DNA of 20,728 bases from contig CAXNAA020000497.1 of assembly GCA_964200075.2 (NCBI GenBank), positions 1-20,728 on the forward strand, read 5' to 3'. The notes under the pieces were generated by a model. The model did no database searches. It saw nothing but the letters and a program-made list of their open reading frames with translations, and was not told where the DNA came from. A program made the translations under genes and the position numbers. Below are positions 9,796 through 19,809 of this stretch, piece after piece (position 1 is the first letter of the stretch; the number at the start of each line of letters is the position of its first letter). The stretch is from Sphacelaria rigidula. Its lineage: Eukaryota; Phaeophyceae; Sphacelariales.

Positions 9796-10692
9796 CGCCT
9801 ACACCCTTGAAATACGGTTGACCCAGTACAGTGGGCAGCTTTCACCAAATACGAAGAAAATCGAGTGAGATGCCTTCCGGTTTTTGTGTTTTGTGTGCTG
9901 CTATTGCTGCTGCTGCTGTTGCCATTTTTATTTTCACATCAAGAAAACTGTTCCCAATCTCTGCAAAATACCTTCAACATCCGTCCTGGCCATCTGGTGC
10001 GGACGGATGCCCCCCGTGGACACAGGCGAACTACGCAAAAAAGGTACAATGCAAATCAAATGGATTCTGGATACCGTGTCCATCCATCGGTTTCTCCGAC
10101 ACACGACTTCGATTTTCGTGCTTTTCACCGCCTACACTCCACTACTGTTGTCTGTACTCTATCGCATGTATCTTCTCACGAAATATTTGTGTATTGTGAT
10201 GCTACGATGACGACGAGGACGACGACGTCTTTTCCGAATAGTGAAATACATTCAAGTAATTTGGAGTATAGCTCTACCCTTCATAGCAAATCACTTGGAT
10301 GCATATGTCTTGACTACAGCCTGCGGGGCAACCACGGGCCCTTTCGACACGTGCGTGCGACGAGGGGGGCGGAGGGTCCTGGAGCGTTCGTGCCATTTCA
10401 TCACGAGGTTTAAACGGCAAAGACAGCTATTATAGAAGCCCGAGCCACAGCATTACTCCGAAAGGGCGCTCTTGCGGCGGATAAAAAATGATCCCAACAA
10501 GATGTGTTGTCTCATGAGAAACGAAGAAAGTCGAGGTTGGCGAAAGTGTTTCACGTACCGAACACGGAAGGGGGTGTTATACCCCGTCTCATACTACTGT
10601 TGTACAGGCGAGGAGTTTGAGTTTTTGCCCCGCATGAGACATTTGCCCCCCTAACTGCGTTCGGCTGGCCTATGCGAGGAGGGGGCGGAGGA
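9796..10692. other. Intergenic stretch with CTG run
   Basis: A CTG/TTG triplet run (9896-9921) gives a Leu-rich stretch in one frame (open from GTG 9865 to 10413) that mimics a signal peptide. That frame has no ATG start, and overlapping frames of similar length are open too, so I do not call a gene. A GAC triplet run lies at 10206-10226. Confidence 0.5.
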
Positions 10693-10914
10693 GGGGGGTA
10701 CTAATTTGCTGTCTGCCTTGGTCGTTTGATTATTGACCACGCATCCCTTTCGAAACGGAGCATCCGTCCTACTCCTGATAAGAGATACTTCAAACGCTTG
10801 GGCGCTGGGGGGTGGGGGGGGCGGGGGGTACTCATTTGTTGCTTGCCTTAGCCGTTCGACCGTTGACCACGCATCTCTCTCGAGACGGAGCACTGTTCCT
10901 ACTCCTCATAGAGG
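10693..10914 (+). repeat. Two-copy tandem duplication, 130-bp period
   Basis: Units 10693-10785 and 10823-10914 both start with a G run plus tact and share ttgaccacgcatc and actcct.ata blocks. Between unit 1's end and unit 2 is a G-rich spacer. A further G run follows at 10925-10944, suggesting each unit is led by poly-G. Confidence 0.75.
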
Positions 10915-10944
10915 CGCGCGCGCGGGGGGGAGGGGGGGGGGGGG

Positions 10945-12068
10945 ACTGTTCGAAATTACATGGGCGACACATACAGACGTAGTGCATGGTGATTCCGGGT
11001 TCTTGAACGTAGCTCCTATTATTGTGACCGGGTACAAAACATGTTGTTCGTGGGATTCAACGCGGGAGGGTCGGTTGGTTGTTCGTTCGCATGATCGTAA
11101 CTGCGCCGAGGTGATTTCTTTCTTCTTTAGACTCAACTTTCTCGGCACAGACGATGATCATGGCTCTAATAGCTGCATCACTGGAAAGATTTCGTCAAGA
11201 TCTCTTGATAACTCCGGCTTTGCACCTCCGGTAGTCAGGGCAATCACTCGAAGACTCGAAAACAGAGTTTAGAAAAAAAGTAAAATGAGTAAATGCGACT
11301 AGTACCGCAGTGCGATAACAGTAGTGGGATGTAATAAGGAGGGAGAGCGGGGCAATAAAGACGGACAATTTCCAGTGGCCACTTCATGAGGAGGGAGAAG
11401 TCAAGTGCGCACCCTCCAAGCCCTGAAGCTGTGGGACGGCAATTGTTCGCGGCACCGGCTTTACGGTGTTATCCGTGACTAGATCATATCATGCCTGAAC
11501 CGATTGAGATCGTTGGTATCAGGTTATGCACATCCCGCAAGCCACGTGGTGGCAACAGTTTGGATCAAATTTACCGAAATGAGACTGGGGGCGCGCGGCA
11601 ACTTCTTCGGAGGGCACTTCACGCACTGGTTCGTAAGCTGTTCAAGATGCTGGTTATGTATGCAGGGAGGGCGCCCAGTCAGTGCTGACTATAACCAGCA
11701 TTGACGCACTTACGCCGTGCTTCTTGTGGGGGGAAACGGTAAGTTGTAGCGATACCGCACGGTACGGTACGCTACTGCACGAGTCCTCTCTATATCGTGT
11801 TGTTGAATAGGCGGAGCGTACGATCAGGTATTGGGTGCGTTGGAAAGCCCTAATTGACTTGAACGGCATGCGATTGGGGGCGCGTGAGGAGCGCTACGGA
11901 ACTCATACTGCGTCGGGCAACATACTGAGCATTCAAGGTTGCACGCGATGCACGAACACAACTCATTTCCGCTCTGCACATATGTAGGACATCGCCTGTC
12001 GCACACACTCTAAAACCCTGTCCTTCGTGGCGGTGCATTTCACGATGGTTGTATGGTTCTCTGCAGTA
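10945..12068. other. Intergenic stretch without supported genes
   Basis: No coding-like frame is convincing. It holds an 11-bp perfect inverted repeat, atgctggttat at 11647-11657 and ataaccagcat at 11691-11701, around a 33-base loop with gggcgccc in it, and a short ggtac repeat near 11758-11772. Confidence 0.5.
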
Positions 12069-12303
12069 TCAGCTGAGAGGCGGGCCAATTAAATGAAGAC
12101 ATAATGTATATGAATCAGAAGCCTCGCGAGAGGGTGACATGAGTAAACGATGACTAGGAAGGGCATCTAGTCCGCTGCATAGGGCACACCATGAATGAAG
12201 CCTGTGCACGCCGAGCACAACAGCGATGAATAAATCGCGACTTGCTCGATCTGTCGCAGGCAGGCAGGCCGGCGGAGCAGTGTCGGCGGCACATTCGGTG
12301 CGG
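12069..12303 (-). CDS. Possible last exon of the minus-strand low-complexity protein
   Basis: Joining phase 2 gives AG+C (Ser), then 77 further residues (RTECAADTAPPACLPATDRA...) to a TGA at 12071-12069, for a 382-residue total. The segment is Cys-, His- and Leu-rich and looks unlike exon 1. No AATAAA is evident just downstream on the minus strand. Phase agreement and the acceptor tract are the only support. Another acceptor further left, or none in the window, is possible. Confidence 0.25.
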
Positions 12304-12584
12304 CTTGTTTGAAACGGAAAAAAAAAAACGAAGCGAACACGCCCTGTCAACGATACAAGGCTCCTGTACTGCACATCGGGTTCCTGTTTTATCTTGAAAA
12401 GGGAGACAGCCATCGCGATAATGCATTTCCGAAAAAATAAACATCAACTCGAAAACACTTTTATTATAGGGGACGAGGAGTAGTGACCTAGTAGTGACCT
12501 CAAAAACCAGATGAAAGGCGTTGGGACGGTCAAAGATGGAATCACGGTCAGTACAACATGCCGTAGTGATACATGCACACTCAC
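12304..12584 (-). other. Putative intron of the minus-strand gene
   Basis: Donor GTGAGT at 12584-12579 (reverse). The candidate acceptor AACAAG ends at 12304, just after a run of eleven T and a short pyrimidine stretch on the minus strand. Length 281 bp. The donor is strong. The acceptor is a guess made because phase and polypyrimidine tract fit. Confidence 0.35.
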
Positions 12585-13498
12585 CTTGCATTCAAGCCTC
12601 CATCACCCGCCCAGATATCGTCGTAAACATACGCCGAGGCGAGGCTGCTTAAAGCGTGCATCCCATGCCAATAATCAGGTACCCGCGCCGCCCCATAAAC
12701 GTCCTCAGGTAAAGACACCTGTTCCCGAGGCCTTGAAGAGCTCCGTTCTCGCCTAAGCCACGTCCGGCCCAAACTCAACTCCCGCGAATTATCACTAATA
12801 CTCCCTTCCCCCAGGTATCCCGTCATGAGACCCTCAGAAAAACCCTGATGCCCGCCGCCACCGCGGTGGACGTCACCGCATACACTCGCCACAGACATGT
12901 CCGAGAGATGCCTCTGTCGATCTTCTGATGAAGCCCTACCAAGATTATTGTTGTGACCAGTTATGGTTGTTGTTGCACCGCCTTGGAATGATGCTACTTC
13001 GTGCCCCTCGGGACCAAAACCGGTCCGCTCTAAAGACGCACCTTCCGCGGGGCGGGAATCGCTGCCACCGTACCGTGGTTCGGACGTGGTGTAGCTGACA
13101 GGAAAACCACTGATATCGGTACGGTCCATCTGCTGATCTACACTGCCCCCGACGTGACCAACACCTGCTGAGGTTGTTGTTGCTGCTGCTGTTGCTGCTG
13201 TTAGTGCTGCTGCTGCTGCTGCCGAAATGCTACTGCTTGCCCGGGTAGATGCCTCTGCAGTAAGGTTTCCGGCCACGTCTCCCTCGATTAGTTGTGCGGA
13301 ATTTTCGTGTCGGGTAGAGAGAGGGATCGGAAGAGGTGGCCAGCTGGCAAACTGGTAAAAAGATTGTTCGTTCTCTTCTTCCACATGCGGTGGTGAAGCA
13401 GACGCCGTGGCGGTGGCCGCCGGAGAGGTCTCGGAGTGCCCCGGGGGTGACGATGGCTGCGGTGGCTGCGGCCCTGTGCTAGAATTTGCCCTAGTCAT
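12585..13498 (-). CDS. First exon of a low-complexity hypothetical protein
   Basis: ATG at 13498 (reverse) has A at -3, and an in-frame stop lies at 13574-13576, so it is the first Met of a 304-codon open frame. The product is Pro/Ser/Ala-rich at the N terminus. Residues 88-110 form an Ala/Thr-rich tract encoded by a triplet repeat. A Gly-rich middle follows, then a more ordered-looking end with Trp, Tyr and Asp (VPDYWHGMHALSSLA). The exon ends GCAAG|GTGAGT at 12585/12584, a near-perfect donor, phase 2, so the TGA two bases on is probably intronic. No domain is recognised. It is divergently arranged with the large acidic protein gene. Function unknown. Confidence 0.6.
13173..13223 (-). repeat. 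Triplet repeat coding for Ala/Thr tract
   Basis: A run of CTG/TTG triplets on the plus strand, read as GCA/GCAGC-type Ala codons with interspersed Thr codons on the minus strand. It lies inside the exon of the minus-strand protein and explains its Ala-rich block. Such tracts vary in length between alleles. Confidence 0.75.
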
Positions 13499-14618
13499 AG
13501 TCGAGGTTATGTGGAAAGTCGGGCACCTTTCAGTGGTGCCTGACTGGTTGACCCTCCCAAGGGAAGCGAAGCGCTACATGTACTGTAGTGTGAGCTGACT
13601 GTAGTACACTGTCTGTACAATGTACAACAGTGATGCAAGTGCTGCAGTCGAGAGCGCTTCCTTTTGCTTTTTTTCTGTCTTACGCCTTGCCCCAGTTAAT
13701 GCTTGCTGCTGATGTGGTGCTCACAAAAGGTGCACTGTCATGGCAGGTTCAGATATCGTGTGGCGTGTCACTTTGGGATCCAGCGTGCTCCTTCACGTAC
13801 ACTTAAAGTCTCGAATAAACAAGCCCCAGCCTGCCGTGCATGCACATGCGTTTTTTTATTCCTTACAGTTTCGTCACCTTTGAGTAGCAAAATTTGGTCC
13901 GACCCGTTTGTTGGCTCGTCTATGTAGGGTACATTTAGATTTCGACCTCTGACTGCCGACCGGGGGTTTCCGGGGGTTTCCGTCTACGGTTACTTGAATG
14001 ATTGATATTTTTCCCGCCTTGATACGCCCACCATTTCGATGGGCACAATAATCCACCTGAAAAGGAAGTTACATGCATAGGTGCCTATCTGCGGGTGCTC
14101 GAAGGTTTTACAATGATGGAAAATAGCAAGGTCATTAATAGCCTGTGACCACGGAAGCCATCCGCATGAGGTGCCCAGTATGAATCTACCGCGCAGATAT
14201 CGGAACGGTTTTTATTGTGAAGACAACAACAGCAGCAGCAGCATTAATCTCAACTACTGCCGTGATTCGAAGAAGCACAGCACAACTTCAGCACCGTAGT
14301 ATATCTATCGTCTTCCGGGAAATTTTAGGCCGTACTCCCGTCTCAATGGCTTTGGTGCCTTCACAATTGGGAACAAACGCCCCCACACGCTAATATTCTC
14401 TCAGCATTATTTTTTATTTTTCATGTTTGTAGTCATCACTGATGAGTGTCCGTTGGTCATTTACGACAACTGTTCCGAAATTATGCCACCTGCTGCCTGG
14501 GTGCGCGCATCTACACAGAACAAGTACGGTGTGGAATGAGTTCCAAAGTAGCTACAAGTATAGGTTGTAGGTTGTTGTAGGACAAGCGTTTCGTATAATC
14601 AAGAGTTGAGCAGCAGCT
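13499..14618. promoter_or_regulatory. Divergent intergenic spacer, likely promoter region for both genes
   Basis: About 1.1 kb separates the two start codons, which point away from each other. It holds a CAG run (14230-14242), a T-rich stretch (14404-14422) and a short tandem of a 10-bp gggggtttcc unit (13961-13981). I see no convincing TATA box, CCAAT box or core motif. The promoter role is inferred from position only. Confidence 0.4.
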
Positions 14619-14866
14619 ATGGTTACTATTTTTGGTGAATCTGACCACGAAGAGGAGGGTGCCAGGAGCTACGAACAAAATCAACGAAGGGTCGAGGACA
14701 AGCTCCGGCGTCTCAACCTCAAGTATCACTGGCACCGTTACCACCCCATCTCTCTCGAAAGCCGTCAGCTGCCGGCATCAGCGCGTAAAGAAACGGTCGA
14801 CGAAGAAAAGTGCTCGCCACCGCCGCTGGCATGGGTAAAGGCGCATGTGACTTCGGTCACAGACAG
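14619..14866 (+). CDS. Exon 1 of the large acidic protein (start codon exon)
   Basis: ATG at 14619 has G at -3 and G at +4, and an in-frame TGA lies at 14607-14609, so it is the first Met of this frame. The exon encodes 82 residues plus two bases: an acidic start (MVTIFGESDHEEEG), a charged helix-like stretch (RRVEDKLRRLN) and a mixed tail. It ends ACAG|GTGAAT at 14866/14867, phase 2, matching the next acceptor. An alternative exists: the frame two bases behind (open from about 14599 to 14834) can leave through ATGG|GTAAAG at 14835, also phase 2. It would give a basic Ser/Arg/Lys-rich segment, but it has no ATG and would need an upstream exon. I prefer the ATG-bearing frame. Confidence 0.5.
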
Positions 14867-17800
14867 GTGAATGTCAGCACGGGAAAATGTTGTCGCTTTG
14901 GTGCAACCTTCGATTTGAACCTGAATCCTTTCTAATGCACTCGTAACGTTCAACCCTGCGTTACTTACCCCTACACGTACTGTAGCCCTCGTCGATCCTT
15001 GAATAGTCTCCGAACCAACGCACGCTTATTGGTCACCATCACGTTTCGTCATCTGTTGCCTTGTTCTTCAGATCATCGCGGCGGAAAAGGCAATACCGTC
15101 GTGATGATGGAGTAGACGCTGCTCCTCTGGCGGGTCTTAGCGTCAACTTGGAGAGTAGATCTGATCATCTCAGAGGAGGCGACGGAATTGCGGGTGATGA
15201 GCAGAATGGGGCTGCTGCTGATGCTTCCCCTCGTGATACGCCGCTAGCAATGTTAGAGCAGGACCGCGGCAGTGCTGATTGCAGTGCGTTGCCACCTGCC
15301 AGACGCCTTTTTGTGCAGCTAGACGGAGACTCGGGCCCACACAGCCATCTGCGACAGCAACAGCTGCCTGCGGGCAACGGCAGCACGCATGTCATCGCCG
15401 GAGGTGATGCCGTCCGAGACAGAAGCAGCCACAGCAATAGGTTGGCAGGCGATCGCAGCAAGGACAACACTGATGTTGCATCCTCCATCCATCGATCATC
15501 GCCACTGCCGCAGCAGGTTTGTACTAGTGCGATTCGTAAATCCACCTCCACAGGTCCTGGAGGAGTCGATTGCGGCGACCGTCTGATGTCCTCCAACATG
15601 GTTGGATCTCCCAATCTAGACGGTGACACAGCCAACTGCGGTGAGATTTCCGCCAATGATGATGAGCGTTCACCGGCGGCGGCGGCGGCGGCAGCTTCTC
15701 ACGGCAGCATCTATGGTCAAGAAGATATTGAAGATAGTACATCAAAGGATGGGAATGGTGAACTATTTTACTTCCAAGACTGCCGCGAAGACGATGAGCA
15801 GTCATCATACCACGACATTGACAATGACGTCTGTTGCTTGCCGGGGTCGATGGAACCCACCACCACGCGCACCATGGATGTTCCCATGGTAGGTTGCGAG
15901 CAAGAGGGGGGTGAGCGGGAATATGTCGAGAAGAACGAGAATAGAAGCATGTCCATCTACAGCAGCAAACCACGAGGCTTAAGGAGAAAGGCAATGGTTG
16001 TCGAGGACTTCGAGGATGAGCATGATGGTAACCTATTCGATACCCCGATCCATGAAGAGATGTCGCCGTGCTCTGAGGATCCCACCGTCGGTACGGCGTC
16101 AAGCTATGTCAGCGAACGCGAAGCCAGATCCCCGACAGCGGCGACCAAGACGATGATCGTATCAGCAGGCAGCAAGGTAAAACCCCTCTTCCGCATGAAG
16201 CGAGTGCTACTCGAGTCTAACGATGATGATGACAGCACTCGCAATGACGGCGAGGAGTTGACTTTGGCAGACAACACAACTGGGCGGGGATCGCGTTGTT
16301 CCCGTGAGGTGATGATACGGCGGGGTCCCAAAAGCAGTACAGTTTTTTGTGTGTCTCCCGAAAACCAAGAAGACGTCGTGGGGGCTGATAACGGGTGTCC
16401 TCGTCCGGAGGGTGCTTCGAATCGCAAGCTGGATCGAAATCGCACCTTAGACGAAGAACGGTCATCATCCATCGACCAGGTATCATCGCCACTGCATAGT
16501 GAACAACAGCCCCACGCGACCACTGACGAACGCGTTGCTGAAGAGAGGGCGCTGCGGATCAGCCGCGCTCGAGAATTCCCCCGGTGGCAGATGGCATTGT
16601 GCCGCGCTGATTTTCACTCCTCCGCCGGTGAAGAAGAGGCCGACGGCAGCGGCAGCGGCAGTAGCAATACGGATGACGATATCGGCATCCGAAAACGTGC
16701 AGTAGGTGACCTGGACGTTGAGAGTCCGAGTCTGGTGAAAGTGAAAGGGCCGTCGGTGACGAGAGTGGGCTGCGGTGATCGTGGGGACAACAAAAGTAGC
16801 GGAGACAGTCGTGCAACAGTGATGATGACGTTGACGGCGGCAGCTAGTTTGAAGGATGGACAAGCCAGCGGCGAGGAGGTGCTTCGTTCTTGCTCGGGAG
16901 GTAGTGCGGACGCTGTTGAGCAGGAAGTAGGAGCAGAGTTGATCGATACAAGGGACGAGTCAACACTGTTTAATGGTTACATAGGGGGTTTCATCGGCGA
17001 TGGTGATGACAGCCAAGACGAAAGTTTTGCTCCCGAGGGGCAACAAGCGGGAACGGATTCACCGCTAGCCATGGCGATGGCGAGCGAGGATGCAGGAGGG
17101 GGAAAGTATTCCGCTGAAGACGCAGGGCTTGATGGCGAAGACTATGATTGCGGTGATGGAGACATAGTCCGACAATCTCTGGTCAAGGCCGAGAAGCCGC
17201 TCAGGAGCCCAAGACACCAACGGGAAGACGTCGAGGGTGTATGGGGCCAACTGTGTTCGGAGTCTGAGAACGATCACGGAGCGATCCAAGGTGAAGTCGT
17301 GAAAAGCTTGGTCAGGCCAGCAGACAGTACATTGTCGGCTGCAGAAAGCGGAGGGCGAGATCCTAACGGCGTTGGCGGGAAGAAGGACGGAAAGACACCT
17401 CCGCGACAGCGGCGCAAGAAGGCGAGGAGAAGATTGCTGTCGGACTCTGAAGACGAGTGCACTTCCAACGATGCCACTAAACACAAGCCCAGTGTTTCGG
17501 CAGCACTCTTGGGCGACGGGCCATATCCGCTGCACAAAAAAGCCACGAGCACCGTGGGAGGCGTTCCTGCGGAAGATCAGGAGCAGCGGATTGACCGTGC
17601 TCGGGAGATACTCAGGCGGCAGATGTCGTTGTGCCGTCGCTCCGATTATTTCTCCGCGGACGAGGAACGCGACGGCGAGTATAGCAGCAGCAGCGAGCCG
17701 GTTTTTAGTCGCGGGTCTGGCAATCAACAACAACAGGTCGCACTGACACAGGACAAGAATAAACACCAAAAAGAACAGCATAGCGGTAACGCGGGTACTG

Positions 17801-19771
17801 ACGACTTCTCGCCCGGCGTAGGTGAAGCATCGTCGACACGGAGTGCCCTATTCTCCGAAGACGAGGAAACCGACAATGGTGGAGTGATGAAAGCTCCCGC
17901 TGAACCCAAATTCGATATTTCTTCTCCCCGCATCTTGTCCCGCCCTACCAATGGTGTTTCGCCCCCCGATGTTTCACCAGCAGTTGAGGACGATGGGGCC
18001 CCTCTGCCGCACGAGCAAGTCACCCGCGACGTGGAGCGTGTTGCTGCAGAACTTCAGGAGGAGCGGATTAACCGGGCTCGCGAGATGCTCACGCTGCAGA
18101 TGTCATTGTCCCAACGTTCCGATTCTTTCTCCGCGGACAAGGAACGCGATGACGAGGATAACCGCAACAGCGAGCCGAGTTTCAACCATGGGTCCGGCGG
18201 TCAGCAAGTGGCCGCACAATCACGGTACGCAAATGAAAATCAGGAGGAAGAAAACAGCGGCAACGCAACTGCTGACGACTTCTCGACCAAAGTAGACGAA
18301 GCAGCGTCGACGCAGAGAGCCCCATCTCCTGAACAACAACAACGGTGGCCATCGCCAACGCCTGGGAGCTGCTGCGGTAGTCCCGACAGCGGCGGCAGTA
18401 GAGACTGCGAACAATCGATAGGCGGCGGTAGTGTGGGCCTTGTCGTTGACAGCACACCACATAATTATAGGGACAGTGTGACCGACCGCGATTCCATAAT
18501 CTTCGCCGTGGAGTCGGAAACGCTGACACGAATGACCGCCGATGCCCCCGATGGTACAAGAACGATAGAGTCTGCGACTAAATCGGGGGCGACGACGACG
18601 GCGGAGGCGGAGGCAAGACGGGAAGGACCCGAGCAGCCGCGGCAGCGCATGGTCATGGATTTTGGCAGTGACGGTGAGGATGATAGCGATGGTAGCAATG
18701 CATCCTTGCCCGTTGGATCACCAGAGGGGCGGCCACTTAATCACGCTGCCGGAGAGACGCAGCGGTGGGGGGGCGAGCCGGCTGGCCGTAACGATAATGG
18801 AAAGGGCGGGGATGTGGATGACGACCAGGTGCTTCTTCCGATGTTTGGTCGCGAGACGGCGGCATGCAATCAGGATGAGGCAAGCGTCCATCGTGATTCT
18901 GAGAGTGTAAATGACGGCCCCAGCAACGAAGACGCGGCCGCGACCACAGTAGGTACCGATGACGGCTTCGGGGATGATTTGGTGGACACAGATGACTCCG
19001 ATCACCTTGTGCGTAGGAAGATCAAGAAGGGAAGAGTCGGACGCCGACTTGTGCTCGGTTCTGCCACGAGGGCTGCGCGCCGTGTCCTCGATTCGTCGTC
19101 AGAAGATGACGGCGAGGTTGACTATAGTGATGATGATGGTGGTGGTGATGCCGACGGCAGCGATGATCATGACTCCCGCGGCTCCCGCCGGCCGACGAAG
19201 TATGTAGATAGGTGAATAGTGAGGAAATGTTGAGTGTGTGGAGAGTGTGTTACTGTACTGCTGTCGATGACCATGTGCAGGTGTGTTTCTGGAGTTCTAT
19301 ATGCCGAAACTATGAGACGATAATGCGTGCTTGAGCATCCCTTGTGTTTTTTTTTTGAGTCTAAGGCTAACCTCAACCTCAAGCCAGACGGAGAGCCCTC
19401 CCTCTGCCGAGTGGATACAGCATAGGGGGGGCGCCACAGGTACAAGAGTGTGCGCTGTAAGAGCTTACAGTTGGAGTCACAAGGCGTGCTGCGAACCCTT
19501 GGCACTGTGATCCCCGTTGAAGATCCGAATGCGATGGTCCACACTGATATTGGAGTAGATTTCAACCACGGACTCGCGTTGCCGGGTTTTTCAAGATTTA
19601 CGTCGTCTCGCTTCATTTTGTATTGTATTGTAGTGGATGGTATTATATTGCAGCCACGCATTGTTTTTCCTTCAACATTGGGGTTTCTTTGCTCTCTTCA
19701 CGTCAAATAACTATTTGCTTTTTGCGTAGGATTTTTTGCTTTCCACACCTGTTTTTTTGCTCGCGCCCGCT

Positions 19772-19809
<38 letters not shown>

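Noticed and set aside
9865-10413. 182-codon frame with Leu-rich, signal-peptide-like start
   Set aside because: The start is GTG, the hydrophobic run is a CTG microsatellite, and overlapping frames are equally open.
10733-11272. 179-codon plus-strand frame
   Set aside because: Built on the 130-bp duplication and poly-G runs read as Gly; no conserved features.
17065-17781. 238-codon minus-strand frame inside exon 2
   Set aside because: Antisense shadow of a long coding exon; composition mirrors the sense codons and no start or splice context stands out.
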